Notes: generated by a model from the sequence alone, not told the origin. Positions 17,547 through 29,262 are shown, numbered from the stretch's first letter. The stretch: DNA of 64,000 nucleotides from Candidatus Acutalibacter stercorigallinarum (GCA_019112625.1 DXIW01000035.1:1-64000), one strand, 5' to 3'. Numbers and translations: made by a program.

Positions 17547-18929
17547 ATGGCAGCAGAAAACGACCTGGGCAAAGACAATATCCGCAGCCTGGTGTGGCGC
17601 ATTGCCATCCCCAGCATGCTGGGGCAGTTCGTCAGCGTCCTCTACAGCATCGTAGACCGCATCTACATCGGCAACATCCCCCAGGTGGGGGACCTGGCCC
17701 TGGCCGGGGTGGGGGTCTGCGGCCCGGTGGTGACCATGGTGGGCTCGGTGGCCTCCCTCATCGGCGTGGGGGGCGCCCCCCTGGTGAGCATCCGCATGGG
17801 GGAGGGCAACCTGAAAGAGGCCCGCCGGGTCATGTCCAACTGCGTGCTCATGCTCTGCCTGTTCTCCCTGGTGCTGGTGGCGGGCATCCTGCCCTTCCGC
17901 AAGCCCATGCTGTACCTCTTCGGCGCCAGCGACGCCACCTACGGCTACGCCGAGGAATACTTCACCGCTTACCTCAGCGGCACCCTGTTCGCCCTGGCGG
18001 CCACAGGCCTCAACCAGCTGGTGATCTGCCAGGGCTTCGCCAAGGTGGGCATGGCCTCGGTGATGCTGGGCGCCGCCCTGAACATCGTCCTGGACCCCCT
18101 GTTCATCTTCACCTTCGATATGGGGGTGCGGGGGGCGGCCATCGCCACGGTGATCAGCCAGGCGGCCAGCGCCGCCTTCGTGGTGGCCTTCCTGCTGGGA
18201 AAGCGGGCCCCGGTGCCCATCACCTTCGGCCGGTACAGCCTGCGGGTCATAGGCCGGGTGCTGGCCATGGGCTTTACCCCCTTTGTGATCATCGCCATCG
18301 ACAACGTGATGATCATCGCCATGAACGCGGTGCTCCAGCAGTACGGCGGCCCCGGGGAGGGGGACGCCCTGGTCACCTGCAACACCATCGTCCAGAGCTT
18401 CATGCTGGTGGTCACCATGCCCCTGGGGGGCATCAGCGGGGGCACCCAGGGGCTCTTGGGCTACAACTACGGCGCCCGTCAGGTGGACCGGGTCCGTAAG
18501 GCCCAGAAGTACATCGTGGGCCTGTGCGTGGGGTACACGGCCCTGTTGTTCCTGCTGGCCCGGCTGGCGGGCCCCCTGTTTGTCCGCCTCTTCACCCAGG
18601 ACCCGGACCTGTCCCGGCAGGCCTTCGACGCCATCAAGGTCTGCACCCTGGCCATCATCCCCCTGGGCGTCCAGTACGAGCTGGTAGACGGCTTCACCGG
18701 CATCGGCCAGGTGCGGTTCTCCCTGTCCCTGTCCCTGTGGCGGAAGCTGGTGTACTTCGTGTCCATCTTCCTGCTGCCCGCCCTGTTCGGGGCCCGGGCC
18801 GCCTTTTACGCCGAGCCCATCTCCGACGTGCTGGGCCCCCTGGTCACCACGGCGGTGTACTTCCTGTTCATGGGGCGGCTGCTGGAGCGCCGCGCCCACC
18901 CTGTCCCCGACCACCGGGAGGGCTCCTGA
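17547..18929 (+). CDS. MATE-family multidrug efflux transporter
   Basis: This 460-aa protein has about 12 hydrophobic segments in two pseudo-symmetric halves. Typical MATE features are the opening IAIPSMLGQFVSVLYSIVD, GNIPQVGDLALAGVG, and LGGISGGTQGLLGYNYGAR at the start of the second half. Such pumps exchange cationic drugs or metabolites for Na+ or H+. The ATG at 17547 follows aaagggaag. An upstream in-frame start would cross the preceding terminator. It is monocistronic. Substrates are unknown. Confidence 0.9.
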   Translation: MAAENDLGKDNIRSLVWRIAIPSMLGQFVSVLYSIVDRIYIGNIPQVGDLALAGVGVCGPVVTMVGSVASLIGVGGAPLVSIRMGEGNLKEARRVMSNCVLMLCLFSLVLVAGILPFRKPMLYLFGASDATYGYAEEYFTAYLSGTLFALAATGLNQLVICQGFAKVGMASVMLGAALNIVLDPLFIFTFDMGVRGAAIATVISQAASAAFVVAFLLGKRAPVPITFGRYSLRVIGRVLAMGFTPFVIIAIDNVMIIAMNAVLQQYGGPGEGDALVTCNTIVQSFMLVVTMPLGGISGGTQGLLGYNYGARQVDRVRKAQKYIVGLCVGYTALLFLLARLAGPLFVRLFTQDPDLSRQAFDAIKVCTLAIIPLGVQYELVDGFTGIGQVRFSLSLSLWRKLVYFVSIFLLPALFGARAAFYAEPISDVLGPLVTTAVYFLFMGRLLERRAHPVPDHREGS

Positions 18930-18950
18930 CCCCCGCCCGGCCCACAGGCG

Positions 18951-18981
18951 GAGAGCCTCCCCGGCCCTCCGCCTTTTTGCG
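18951..18981 (+). terminator. Terminator after MATE gene
   Basis: The stem aggcgga/tccgcct with a GC-rich inner part is followed by TTTTTGCG. Confidence 0.65.
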
Positions 18982-19016
18982 CCCCTTTGGGATTTGTAAA
19001 CAAACTGTGGCTTTTG

Positions 19017-19046
19017 TTGCAATCCCGCCCCTATATGTGGTATAAT
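19017..19046 (+). promoter_or_regulatory. Promoter of secA
   Basis: TTGCAA (19017-19022), an 18-bp spacer and TATAAT (19041-19046). The leader to the ATG at 19142 is about 90 nt. It contains a 10-codon reading frame (19131-19160) that overlaps the secA start in another frame. Confidence 0.7.
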
Positions 19047-19141
19047 ACGCTGTAAGTATGTCACTACCTACGAGCAGCGCTCTCACGATGTTCCAGCGCG
19101 GCTCGGCAAGAACCGGAAGAGAAAGGCATGATGGTCTTTTT

Positions 19142-21892
<2,751 letters not shown>

Positions 21893-21918
21893 CCGGCGGC
21901 AGGGAGGAGGGAACCAGG

Positions 21919-22719
21919 GTGAAACAGGGAAAGAGATGGCTTGCTGTGGTGTGCGCGGTCCTGCTGGCCGCGGCCCTTGCCGGGTGCAGCATCCCCATGC
22001 CGGGGTTTGCCGACTACGACGTCTCCGCCTATATCCAGGGCCTGCTGGACAGCAGCTATAAGGCCTCCCACGGGGAGTTCATGTCCCTGGCCAGCGCCAC
22101 CCTGGAGGACGCCCAGGAGAACAACACCACCACCGTGGAGAACGCCGCGGTGGAGTTCTGCAACACCTATAACCTCCTGGCCGACGACGCCCAGATGGAC
22201 CGCTTGGAGGACATCATGGCCCGGGCGCTCACTCAGGCCCGCTATACGGTGAAGGAGGAGCAGAAAGTGGACACCGGCTACTACCTGGAGGTGGACGTGT
22301 CCTCCATCACCAATTTCAGCGGCCTCACCCGCCAGCTGGAGAGCCTGCGGCAGCAGGCCCAGGACGAAGCCACCGCCGAGGATAGCAGCTCCCAGCCCGA
22401 GGACGACCGCTACGTGGCCTCCGAGGGGTACGACGAGTACGGCAACTACGTGACCTACGACCAGTACGGCGACCCCTACGACCCCGACGAGGAAGAGGAG
22501 TCCAGCTCCTCCGCCCCGGAGATCGACACCGTGGACGTGAACCAGCTCTACACCGATCTGGTGCTGGACTACTGCGAGGGACAGCTGGCAGACCTGCGCT
22601 ACGATGAGGAACCCCGCACCGTGGCCCTGGACATCCTCCAGACCGACCAGGGGGAGCTGCAGCTGGACATGAACCAGATCAAGACCATCGACCAGACCGT
22701 GCTGCGGCTCGAACCGTGA
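21919..22719 (+). CDS. Putative lipoprotein, function unknown
   Basis: This 266-aa protein starts at a GTG behind ggaggaggg. It has a classic lipoprotein signal: basic KQGKR, a hydrophobic core and the lipobox LAGC with Cys23 as the lipidated residue. The mature part is acidic and mostly helical. A low-complexity Tyr/Asp/Gly/Glu/Ser-rich linker (about 165-205, with EYGNYVTYDQYGDPYDP) separates two segments, the second containing TVDVNQLYTDLVLDYCEGQL. No known domain is recognised. It begins 26 bp after secA, so a shared transcript is likely. It would be anchored to the outer face of the membrane. Confidence 0.75.
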   Translation: MKQGKRWLAVVCAVLLAAALAGCSIPMPGFADYDVSAYIQGLLDSSYKASHGEFMSLASATLEDAQENNTTTVENAAVEFCNTYNLLADDAQMDRLEDIMARALTQARYTVKEEQKVDTGYYLEVDVSSITNFSGLTRQLESLRQQAQDEATAEDSSSQPEDDRYVASEGYDEYGNYVTYDQYGDPYDPDEEEESSSSAPEIDTVDVNQLYTDLVLDYCEGQLADLRYDEEPRTVALDILQTDQGELQLDMNQIKTIDQTVLRLEP

Positions 22720-22723
22720 CCGG

Positions 22724-22756
22724 GTGGGCGGGCCCGCCGCGGCCCGCCCTTTTTCG
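22724..22756 (+). terminator. Terminator after lipoprotein gene
   Basis: The stem gggcggg/cccgccc with a GC-rich loop is followed by TTTTTCG. Confidence 0.7.
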
Positions 22757-22782
22757 AAAAGCCATCCAAGGAGGAAGGAACC

Positions 22783-23454
22783 ATGGAACAGAACATGCTG
22801 CGCACCAAAGAGCTCTACGACCTGACCCACACCGCCGCCGCCCCCCTGCTGGAGCAGGCGGAGTACCCCTGGCAGGCCCTGCCCAAAATCGGGGACTTCA
22901 TCCGGGCCCTGGGCCCCACCCTTTCCCCGGAGGAGTACGAGCAGCGGGGAGAGGACGTGTGGGTCCACAAGACCGCCAAGATCTACCCCAACAACTTCAT
23001 CGCCGGCCCCTGCATCATCGGCCCGGGGACCGAGGTCCGGCCCGGCGCCTTCATCCGGGGCAACGCCCTGGTGGGGGCAAACTGCGTGGTGGGCAACTCC
23101 ACCGAGCTGAAAAACGTCATTCTCTTCGACAACGTCCAGGTGCCCCACTACAATTATGTGGGCGATTCCATCCTGGGCTACAAGTCCCACATGGGCGCCG
23201 GGGCCGTCACCTCCAATGTCAAGCAGGACAAGACCCCTGTCACCGTGCAGGTGGGCTACCTCCGGGTGGAGACCGGCCTGAAGAAGTTCGGCGCCATGCT
23301 GGGGGACAACGTGGAGGTGGGCTGCAACAGCGTCTTAAACCCCGGCACCGTGGTGGGCCGGGGCTCCCGGGTGTATCCCCTGTCCATGGTGCGGGGCTTC
23401 CTGCCCGCCGGGCAGATCCACAAAAACAACGGGGAGCGGGTGCCGCTCCGGTAA
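22783..23454 (+). CDS. Left-handed beta-helix acyltransferase-like protein (GlmU C-terminal type)
   Basis: This 223-aa protein has a short helical N-terminus followed by hexapeptide repeats (about 65-205; IAGPCIIGPGTEVRPGAF, then NALVGANCVVGNS). That matches the acetyltransferase half of GlmU without the uridylyltransferase domain. Family members transfer acetyl groups to amino sugars or bind nucleotide sugars. The ATG follows aaggaggaagg. It lies 12 bp before the FHA-FtsW gene, suggesting a link with envelope synthesis. The acceptor is unknown. Confidence 0.8.
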   Translation: MEQNMLRTKELYDLTHTAAAPLLEQAEYPWQALPKIGDFIRALGPTLSPEEYEQRGEDVWVHKTAKIYPNNFIAGPCIIGPGTEVRPGAFIRGNALVGANCVVGNSTELKNVILFDNVQVPHYNYVGDSILGYKSHMGAGAVTSNVKQDKTPVTVQVGYLRVETGLKKFGAMLGDNVEVGCNSVLNPGTVVGRGSRVYPLSMVRGFLPAGQIHKNNGERVPLR

Positions 23455-23466
23455 GGAGGGGAACGC

Positions 23467-25347
23467 ATGGAAGCGATCCAGGAATTTTTATCGTCCGGAG
23501 TGCTGCCCACAGTGCTCCTGGTCCTCCGGGCTCTGGTGCCCCTGCTGGCCCTGTACGTGGTGTGGCGGTGCTACACCTCCTTCAAGAAGGGCCAGCGCCG
23601 CCGGGACCCGGTCATCATGCTGTGGGACGAGGCCTCCGGCGCCCGGTTCCCGGTGCTCTACTGGGAGAACTCCATCGGCCGCAGCCGCAGCTGTGACATC
23701 ACCCTGCCCGACGCCGCCATGTCCCGGGACCACGGGGTGCTCCTGCGCCGGGACGAGGGCTGGTTCATCTGCGACACCGGCTCCAAATCCGGAATTTATG
23801 TCAACCACAAAAAGGTGGAGGGCCGTCAGCTGGTGAATATCGGCGACACCATCACCATGGGGGGCACCACCCTCACCCTGTGGAACACCGACGTAGAGCC
23901 CCGCAAGCGCCGGCGCATCTTCACCGGCTTCTCCCGGGAGGCCGCCTCCCCCTTAAAGCTGATGCTCACCGCCTCCTTCACCCTGCTGCTGGCGGCGGTC
24001 CAGGGCCTGTTCCTGGGCGGGGAGATCCACCCGGAGCAGCTCATCCCCTTCGCCGCGGTGCTGGTCATGGGCTGGGGGCTGTACATCTTCTCCATCGGCA
24101 TCCTCCACCGGGTCAGCTTCGAGATCGAGACCGTGGCCTTCCTCCTGTCGGGGCTGGGCATCCAGCTCCTCTCCGCCTTCGACCTCCAGGGCGTCACCAC
24201 CCAGCTGGCCGCCATGCTGCTGGGGGTGTTCCTCTTCAGCTTCCTGCTGTGGTTCATGGGGGACATGGAGCGCGTGGCCAAGTGCCGGCTGTGGATCGGC
24301 CTGGGGGCCCTGGGGCTTCTGGGCCTCACCCTGGTGTTCGGCTCCGGGGCCTACGGCTCCAAAAACTGGATCTACCTGGGCCCCCTCAGCGTCCAGCCCT
24401 CCGAGTTTGTGAAGATCTGCTTCATCTTCGTGGGCACCTCCACCTTAGACCGCCTCCAGACCAAGAAGAACATCGGCGAGTTCCTGCTGTTCACCGGGGC
24501 CTGCATCGGCCTGTTGGCCCTCATGCCCGACTTCGGCATGGCCCTCATCCTCTTCGCCACCTTCCTCATCATCGCCTTCATGCGTTCCGGCAGCGTGCGC
24601 ACCATCGCCCTGGTGCTGGCCGGGGCGGTGCTGGCCCTGTTCGTGATTTTGGCCGTCAAGCCCTATGTGCTGGACCGCTTCCTGGGCTGGGGCCACGTGT
24701 GGGACCACATCAACGACGAGTACGGCTACCAGCAGACCCGCACCCTCACCTACATAGCCAGCGGCGGCCTGTTTGGGCTGGGCCTGGGCAACAGCTATCT
24801 GGCCTCTGTCTTTGCCGCCGACAGCGACCTGGTGTTCGGCCTCCTGTGCGAGCAGCAGGGCCTGCTGCTGGGCCTGGTGGTGCTTTTGGCCTTTGTGCTG
24901 TGGGTGTTCTACGCCCGCAGCGACGTGACCCGCAGCCGCTCCACCTTCTTCTCCATCGCCGCCTGCGCCGCCGCGGGGATGCTCCTGTTCCAGGCGGCCC
25001 TCAACGTGTTCGGCGCCACCGACGTGCTGCCCCTCACCGGCGTTACCCTGCCCTTTATCAGCTCCGGCGGCTCCAGCCTCATCTCCGTCTGGGGGCTCAT
25101 GGCCTTCCTCAAGGCCAGCGACGAGCGCACCTACGCCGCCCGCCGGGCCAGCCGCAAAAGCGCCCCCCGGGAGGAGCCCCCGCCCTTTGTCCCGAAAAAC
25201 CGCGGCCCCCAGCAGCCCCGCCGGCCCCAGGAGCAGCCCGCCCCCGCCTACCGCCCCCAGGGGGAAGCCCCCCGGCGGGAGGCCCCGAAAAAGGGGGGCA
25301 GCCACCTGCGGCCCCCTGGCGGCCGCCATTCCAGAAAGGAGGCGTAG
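23467..25347 (+). CDS. FtsW/RodA/SpoVE family glycosyltransferase with N-terminal FHA domain
   Basis: This 626-aa fusion has one N-terminal membrane helix (about 12-34), a cytoplasmic FHA domain (about 65-140, with GRSRSCD and SRDHG phosphothreonine-binding residues), then about ten membrane helices of the SEDS peptidoglycan polymerase family (about 155-550). Signature segments are GSKNWIYLGPLSVQPSEFVKI and LPFISSGGSSL. The Pro/Arg-rich cytoplasmic tail is about 75 residues. SEDS proteins polymerise lipid II with a partner transpeptidase, here the next gene 3 bp downstream. The FHA domain implies recruitment by a phosphorylated protein. No Ser/Thr kinase is in the window. Confidence 0.9.
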   Translation: MEAIQEFLSSGVLPTVLLVLRALVPLLALYVVWRCYTSFKKGQRRRDPVIMLWDEASGARFPVLYWENSIGRSRSCDITLPDAAMSRDHGVLLRRDEGWFICDTGSKSGIYVNHKKVEGRQLVNIGDTITMGGTTLTLWNTDVEPRKRRRIFTGFSREAASPLKLMLTASFTLLLAAVQGLFLGGEIHPEQLIPFAAVLVMGWGLYIFSIGILHRVSFEIETVAFLLSGLGIQLLSAFDLQGVTTQLAAMLLGVFLFSFLLWFMGDMERVAKCRLWIGLGALGLLGLTLVFGSGAYGSKNWIYLGPLSVQPSEFVKICFIFVGTSTLDRLQTKKNIGEFLLFTGACIGLLALMPDFGMALILFATFLIIAFMRSGSVRTIALVLAGAVLALFVILAVKPYVLDRFLGWGHVWDHINDEYGYQQTRTLTYIASGGLFGLGLGNSYLASVFAADSDLVFGLLCEQQGLLLGLVVLLAFVLWVFYARSDVTRSRSTFFSIAACAAAGMLLFQAALNVFGATDVLPLTGVTLPFISSGGSSLISVWGLMAFLKASDERTYAARRASRKSAPREEPPPFVPKNRGPQQPRRPQEQPAPAYRPQGEAPRREAPKKGGSHLRPPGGRHSRKEA

Positions 25348-25350
25348 CCC

Positions 25351-26703
25351 ATGCGCACCACCGGATTCCGCTCCATGGTCCTCTACCTGCTGCTGGCCTG
25401 TTTTGTGGGGGGCGTGGTCTACCTGGGGGTCAACCTGTTCCTCCACGGGGGGCAGTGGGCCATGCAGCCCTATAACGGCCACATCTCCTCCTCCCTGGGG
25501 AACATCTCCGACCGCAGCGGCAATGTGCTGGCCACCTCCACCGAGGAGGGCCGCACCTACAGCGACAGCGAGACCGTCCGCCGGGCCCTGCTCCACACTG
25601 TGGGCGACCCCTACGGCTACATCTCCACCAGCGTGGAGTACACCATGCGGGACAAGCTCACCGGCTACAACCTGATTACCGGCCTCAACGACACCATCTT
25701 CAACCGCATGGGCAGCGACATCGCCCTCACCGTGGACCAGGACGCCTGCGCCGCGGCCTACAACGCCCTGGGGGGCAAAAACGGGGCGGTGCTGGTCTAT
25801 AACTACCAGACCGGGGAGATCCTGGTCAAGGTCAGCGCCCCGGGCTTCGACCCGGCCTATATCCCCGAGGACCTGGAGACCAACGAGGCCTACAAGGGCG
25901 TCTACCTGGACAACACCCTGTCCAGCTCCTTCACCCCCGGCTCCATCTTCAAGATTGTCACCGCCGCCGCGGCCATGGAGAAGTGGCCCGACACCTGGAG
26001 CCAGTGGACCCACACCTGCACCGGCTCCGAGAACATCGGCGGCTCCGATGTGACCTGCCTCTACGGCACCGCCCACGGGGACCAGGACATGTTCAGCGCC
26101 ATGGGCAACTCCTGCAACGTGTTCTTCGCCAGCCTGGCCAGCGAGATCGGCGCCCAGGCCCTCCAGGCCAAGGCGGAGGAGATGGGCTTCGGCCGGGAAT
26201 TCTCCCTGGGCAGCGTGCCCACCGCCCAAAGTGAGATCGACCTCTCCGCCGCCAGCCAGAACCAGCTGGCCTGGGCCGGCGTGGGCCAGTACACCGTGCT
26301 GTGCAACCCCTACCACATGATGGTCCTCATGGGGGCCATCGCCAACGGCGGGGAGTACGTCCAGCCCCGGCTCACCCAGGAGAGCCAGCTCTTTTCCGGT
26401 CTCCTCCCCGGGGAGGACCGCACCCTGGTCACCGCCGCCGAGGCCCAGAACCTCACCCAGCTCCTGCGGGGCGACGTGGAGAACTACTACGGCGACTGGC
26501 TCTTTCCCACGGGCATGAACGTCTGCGCCAAAACCGGCACCGGCGAGGTGGGGGAGGGCAAGGCCCCCAACTGCTGGATGGTGGGCTTCTGCGATTCCGT
26601 CGACTACCCCTACGCCTTCGCCATCCTAGTGGAGGAGGGCACCGGCGGCATCGAGAGCGCGGGCAGCGTGGCCAGCGCCGTGATGAACGCCCTGGCCGGG
26701 TGA
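25351..26703 (+). CDS. Penicillin-binding protein, transpeptidase (PbpA-like, class B)
   Basis: This 450-aa protein has one N-terminal membrane helix (about 9-31), a short linker domain and a transpeptidase domain with the three active-site motifs: SxxK at Ser198-Lys201 (PGSIFK), Ser254-Cys-Asn256, and KTGT at 394-397. It cross-links peptidoglycan outside the membrane. It is shorter than most class B PBPs and resembles the PbpA partners of RodA. The gene starts 3 bp after the FHA-FtsW gene behind agaaaggagg, so the two proteins are made together and probably form one SEDS-PBP complex. Confidence 0.9.
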   Translation: MRTTGFRSMVLYLLLACFVGGVVYLGVNLFLHGGQWAMQPYNGHISSSLGNISDRSGNVLATSTEEGRTYSDSETVRRALLHTVGDPYGYISTSVEYTMRDKLTGYNLITGLNDTIFNRMGSDIALTVDQDACAAAYNALGGKNGAVLVYNYQTGEILVKVSAPGFDPAYIPEDLETNEAYKGVYLDNTLSSSFTPGSIFKIVTAAAAMEKWPDTWSQWTHTCTGSENIGGSDVTCLYGTAHGDQDMFSAMGNSCNVFFASLASEIGAQALQAKAEEMGFGREFSLGSVPTAQSEIDLSAASQNQLAWAGVGQYTVLCNPYHMMVLMGAIANGGEYVQPRLTQESQLFSGLLPGEDRTLVTAAEAQNLTQLLRGDVENYYGDWLFPTGMNVCAKTGTGEVGEGKAPNCWMVGFCDSVDYPYAFAILVEEGTGGIESAGSVASAVMNALAG

Positions 26704-26734
26704 GTTTCCCGCCCATACCAAAAAATAAAAAAAG

Positions 26735-26768
26735 TGAGGGAGGAGCCGCGGCTCCTCCCTCTTTTTTT
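26735..26768 (+). terminator. Terminator after pbpA-like gene
   Basis: The perfect stem gagggaggagccg/cggctcctccctc is followed by TTTTTTT. Confidence 0.9.
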
Positions 26769-26789
26769 GCGCCAAAGCCTCCCCGCCGC

Positions 26790-27548
26790 TCACACCGGCA
26801 GCAGCGACAGCAGCACCGCCCCCAGGAACCAACTGAGGATGTTGGCCATCACGGAGCAGCCCACGGCGGTGCCCTTGCGCTGTTCCTTCAGCAGCAGCGG
26901 CAGGGCGATGGCCTCCAGCAGGATCACCAGGACCTCCATGGGTCCGTACAAAAGCACCTTGGCCCACATGGCGTCGTAAGTGCGGGAGGCCGCGGGCAGG
27001 AAGCACAAAATGGCGATGTTCACCCCAAACTGGGTGACCAGGTTCACCGCAAGGAAGATGATCCAGCTCCGCTTTTCCTGGTACCCCCACAGGTAAAAGA
27101 TGAGCCCTTCCAGGGCCAGGGTCAGGGCCACCCGCAGCACCACCAGCAGCGGCTGCCGCCACCAGGGCTGGCCGTACAGCAGCTGCCGTCCGCCCACGTC
27201 CAGGGTGATGAGGTTGTTGTACCGGGCAAACCCCGTGGGGTCGATGGGCAGGGCGAAGCTCTCACCCCCGGTCTCCACCACCAGCTTTGCCCCGGTAAGA
27301 CCCTCCGGGTCCACGTTCCACCGGCCGTAAAACCGGTAGTACCCTTCCCACAGCAACCGCTCCCCGGAAAGCCGCTGGGGCTCCTCGTCCTGGGCGCTGT
27401 CAAACTCTATGGTGAGCTCCAGGTCCCCCGGGGGCGCCAGTACCAGCACCGTAACGCAGGGCGGTTCCGCCGAGTTGGCCAGCGCCCCCACCGGCACCGC
27501 CAAACAGAACACCACCGCCGCGATGATACAGAGCACTTTCTTTTTCAC
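26790..27548 (-). CDS. Exported or membrane protein of unknown function
   Basis: This 252-aa protein starts at GTG 27548 behind ggaaggagga. A signal-like segment (about 3-25) is followed by a soluble domain of about 110 residues rich in strands (LELTIEFDS, LLWEGYYRFYGRW, NNLITLDVGG). The C-terminal half holds four hydrophobic helices (roughly 130-150, 162-184, 193-216, 226-250). I do not recognise the family. The topology suggests an extracellular sensing or binding domain on a four-helix membrane base. It is transcribed alone and divergently from manA, and a TATACT box near 27600 on the minus strand may be its -10. Confidence 0.7.
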   Translation of the reverse strand: MKKKVLCIIAAVVFCLAVPVGALANSAEPPCVTVLVLAPPGDLELTIEFDSAQDEEPQRLSGERLLWEGYYRFYGRWNVDPEGLTGAKLVVETGGESFALPIDPTGFARYNNLITLDVGGRQLLYGQPWWRQPLLVVLRVALTLALEGLIFYLWGYQEKRSWIIFLAVNLVTQFGVNIAILCFLPAASRTYDAMWAKVLLYGPMEVLVILLEAIALPLLLKEQRKGTAVGCSVMANILSWFLGAVLLSLLPV

Positions 27549-27678
27549 AGGGTCTCCTCCTTCCCCAACGAAAAATATTTGCCTTTTTCCCAAAAATAGT
27601 ATACCATAGAAACAGGAATTTGTCCCGTCTCAGCCCTGTAATCACACATAACAAATTTGTAATTGGGAGGCATCTGCT

Positions 27679-28650
27679 GTGAAACTGGAAAAATTGACCC
27701 CTGCCTTTAAGGATTACCTGTGGGGCGGCACCAAACTGCGCGACGTGTACCACAAGCCCTGCGACTTCGATAAAATCGCCGAGAGCTGGGAGCTCTCCAC
27801 CCACCCGGCGGGCCCGAGCAAAATAAGCGGCGGCGAGTACGACGGCCTCACCCTGGAGGAGTACTTCGAAAAGCTGGGCAAGGCCGCCCTGGGCAAAAAC
27901 TGCCAGCGCTTCCAGGATTTCCCCGTGCTCATCAAATTCATCGACGCCAAAGACCCCCTCTCCATCCAGGTCCACCCCAGCGACGAGTACGCCCTGCGGG
28001 TCGAGCACGAGTACGGCAAGACCGAGATGTGGTACGTGATGGACTGCGAGCCCGGCGCCTACCTGTACTTCGGCGTCAACCGGGAGGTGACCCGGGAGGA
28101 GTTTGCCCAGCGCATCGCCGACAACACCGTCTTGGAAGTCCTCAATAAGGTGGACGTCCACCCCGGCGACGTGTTCTTCATCCAGTCCGGCACCATCCAC
28201 GCCATCGGGGCCGGCATCCTCATCTGCGAGATCCAGCAGAACTCCAACTGTACCTACCGTGTCTACGACTACGACCGCCGGGGCGCCGACGGCAAGCCCC
28301 GGGAGCTCCACGTGGAGAAGGCCCTGGAGGTCTCCCGGTTCACCCCCTCCCCCCGGCAGGAGACCGCAGCCGGGGAGGAGACAGTCCCCGGCGGGAAAAA
28401 GCGCCCCCTGGCCGCCTGCAATTACTTCGCCACCCAGCGCCTCACCGTGGACACCGCCATGGAGCTGGAGGTGGGGGAGGACAGCTTCGCCTCCCTCATC
28501 GTCCTCACCGGCAGCGGCACCGCCGCCGGCCCGGAGAACCAGGTGTCCTTTGTCCCCGGCGACAGCCTCTTTGTCCCCGCGGGCACCGGCAAGGTCACCC
28601 TCACCGGCCCCTGCACCGTGGTCAAGACCACCGTTCCCGCCGGGGAGTGA
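27679..28650 (+). CDS. manA: Mannose-6-phosphate isomerase, class I
   Basis: This 323-aa zinc enzyme of the cupin fold interconverts fructose 6-phosphate and mannose 6-phosphate. It opens with the family pattern LTPAFKDYLWGGTKL and has the metal-site motif QVHPSDEYA (Gln and His), Glu in GKTEMWYV, and His in GTIHAIGAG. The length matches the short Gram-positive ManA. The start is GTG 27679 behind gggagg. It feeds mannose into glycolysis or supplies mannose phosphates for glycan synthesis with the phosphohexomutase at 2.4 kb. The C-terminal cupin half is intact. Confidence 0.92.
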   Translation: MKLEKLTPAFKDYLWGGTKLRDVYHKPCDFDKIAESWELSTHPAGPSKISGGEYDGLTLEEYFEKLGKAALGKNCQRFQDFPVLIKFIDAKDPLSIQVHPSDEYALRVEHEYGKTEMWYVMDCEPGAYLYFGVNREVTREEFAQRIADNTVLEVLNKVDVHPGDVFFIQSGTIHAIGAGILICEIQQNSNCTYRVYDYDRRGADGKPRELHVEKALEVSRFTPSPRQETAAGEETVPGGKKRPLAACNYFATQRLTVDTAMELEVGEDSFASLIVLTGSGTAAGPENQVSFVPGDSLFVPAGTGKVTLTGPCTVVKTTVPAGE

Positions 28651-28890
28651 CCGGCCCGCCAGCCGCGCCCGCTCGGGCTTCGCCGCAGGCGAAGCCCGGC
28701 TCCCCCTCCGGGTGAGCCGCCCCGCTCCCCGCGGGCCGAGCAGGCGCGGGAGGGGGAGTAAGTTTTCAAAATTAAAAGAAAGAATTTTCAAGGGGCTTCG
28801 CCCCTTGGACCCCAGGGAGCGGAACCCAGTTGCCCCAGGGCAGTTTTTGCGGTGGGGGTTCCCGAAGGGAAGCGGCTGATGCAGCGTGCC
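28651..28890. repeat. Hairpin-rich intergenic DNA after manA
   Basis: This stretch has no credible gene. It holds nested inverted repeats: cgggcttcgcc/ggcgaagcccg near 28674-28698, the 10-bp pair ctccccctcc (28700-28709) / ggagggggag (28749-28758), and aaggggcttcgcccctt (28790-28806). Proteins predicted across it change frame at each repeat and are artefacts. Confidence 0.6.
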
Positions 28891-28892
28891 GG

Positions 28893-29022
28893 GAAAATCC
28901 CTCCGCGCTCCGTGCCCCGGTCCGTGGCCGGACGGGACAGGAAAAACCCTCCGCGCTCCGTGCGCCGGTCCGTGACCGGACAGGACAAGAAAATCCCTCT
29001 GCACTTCGTGCGCCGGGATTTT
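28893..29022. repeat. Tandem array of 48-bp units (2.7 copies)
   Basis: Units start at 28893, 28941 and 28989, exactly 48 bp apart. Each begins gaaaa(t/a)ccctc followed by a gc-ctccgtgc-type motif, and the first two contain an inverted repeat ccggtccgt/ggccgga. The last unit is cut at gggatttt, so it forms an aaaatccc/gggatttt stem. A lone relative lies at 13401-13434. No adjacent Cas genes exist and there are no unique spacers, so it is not a CRISPR. Confidence 0.75.
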
Positions 29023-29124
29023 GGGGCGGGTTTACATAATTTTTTTAGCAGCCACCCCCTGCCCCCCCTTTTTTTTTCTGTCCATGCCGGTTGGAACAAC
29101 TTCCTGCCCGGAACCAGCCTCAGC

Positions 29125-29262
29125 GCCGCCCACCCTGCCCTCGCTTCGCGCGGGCGCTCCCCCGTGGGGGGAGCGGGCCCCGGCCTGCGCCGGGGCCCGG
29201 GTGGGCGGCAAGGCCCGCCTCCCTCTCTGAGGGAGGTGTCATCGCAAAGCGATGACGGAGGG
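29125..29262. repeat. Nested inverted repeats plus a copy of the three-part hairpin element
   Basis: An 11-bp inverted repeat (gccgcccaccc at 29125-29135, gggtgggcggc at 29199-29209) encloses two GC hairpins. It is followed by the three-part element (29217-29262): hairpin cctccctc...gagggagg, palindrome tcatcgc/gcgatga, then ggagggag and a T-run. The T-run suggests it can end transcription before the PfkB gene. Confidence 0.6.

Noticed and set aside
24445-26316. Long minus-strand frame opposite the ftsW-pbp pair
   Set aside because: Same GC-rich shadow effect: His/Gln/Gly-rich, no start signal, and the plus strand encodes two clear proteins.
28893-29022. CRISPR-like array
   Set aside because: Units are contiguous 48-bp copies without unique spacers, only 2.7 copies exist, and no cas genes are nearby.
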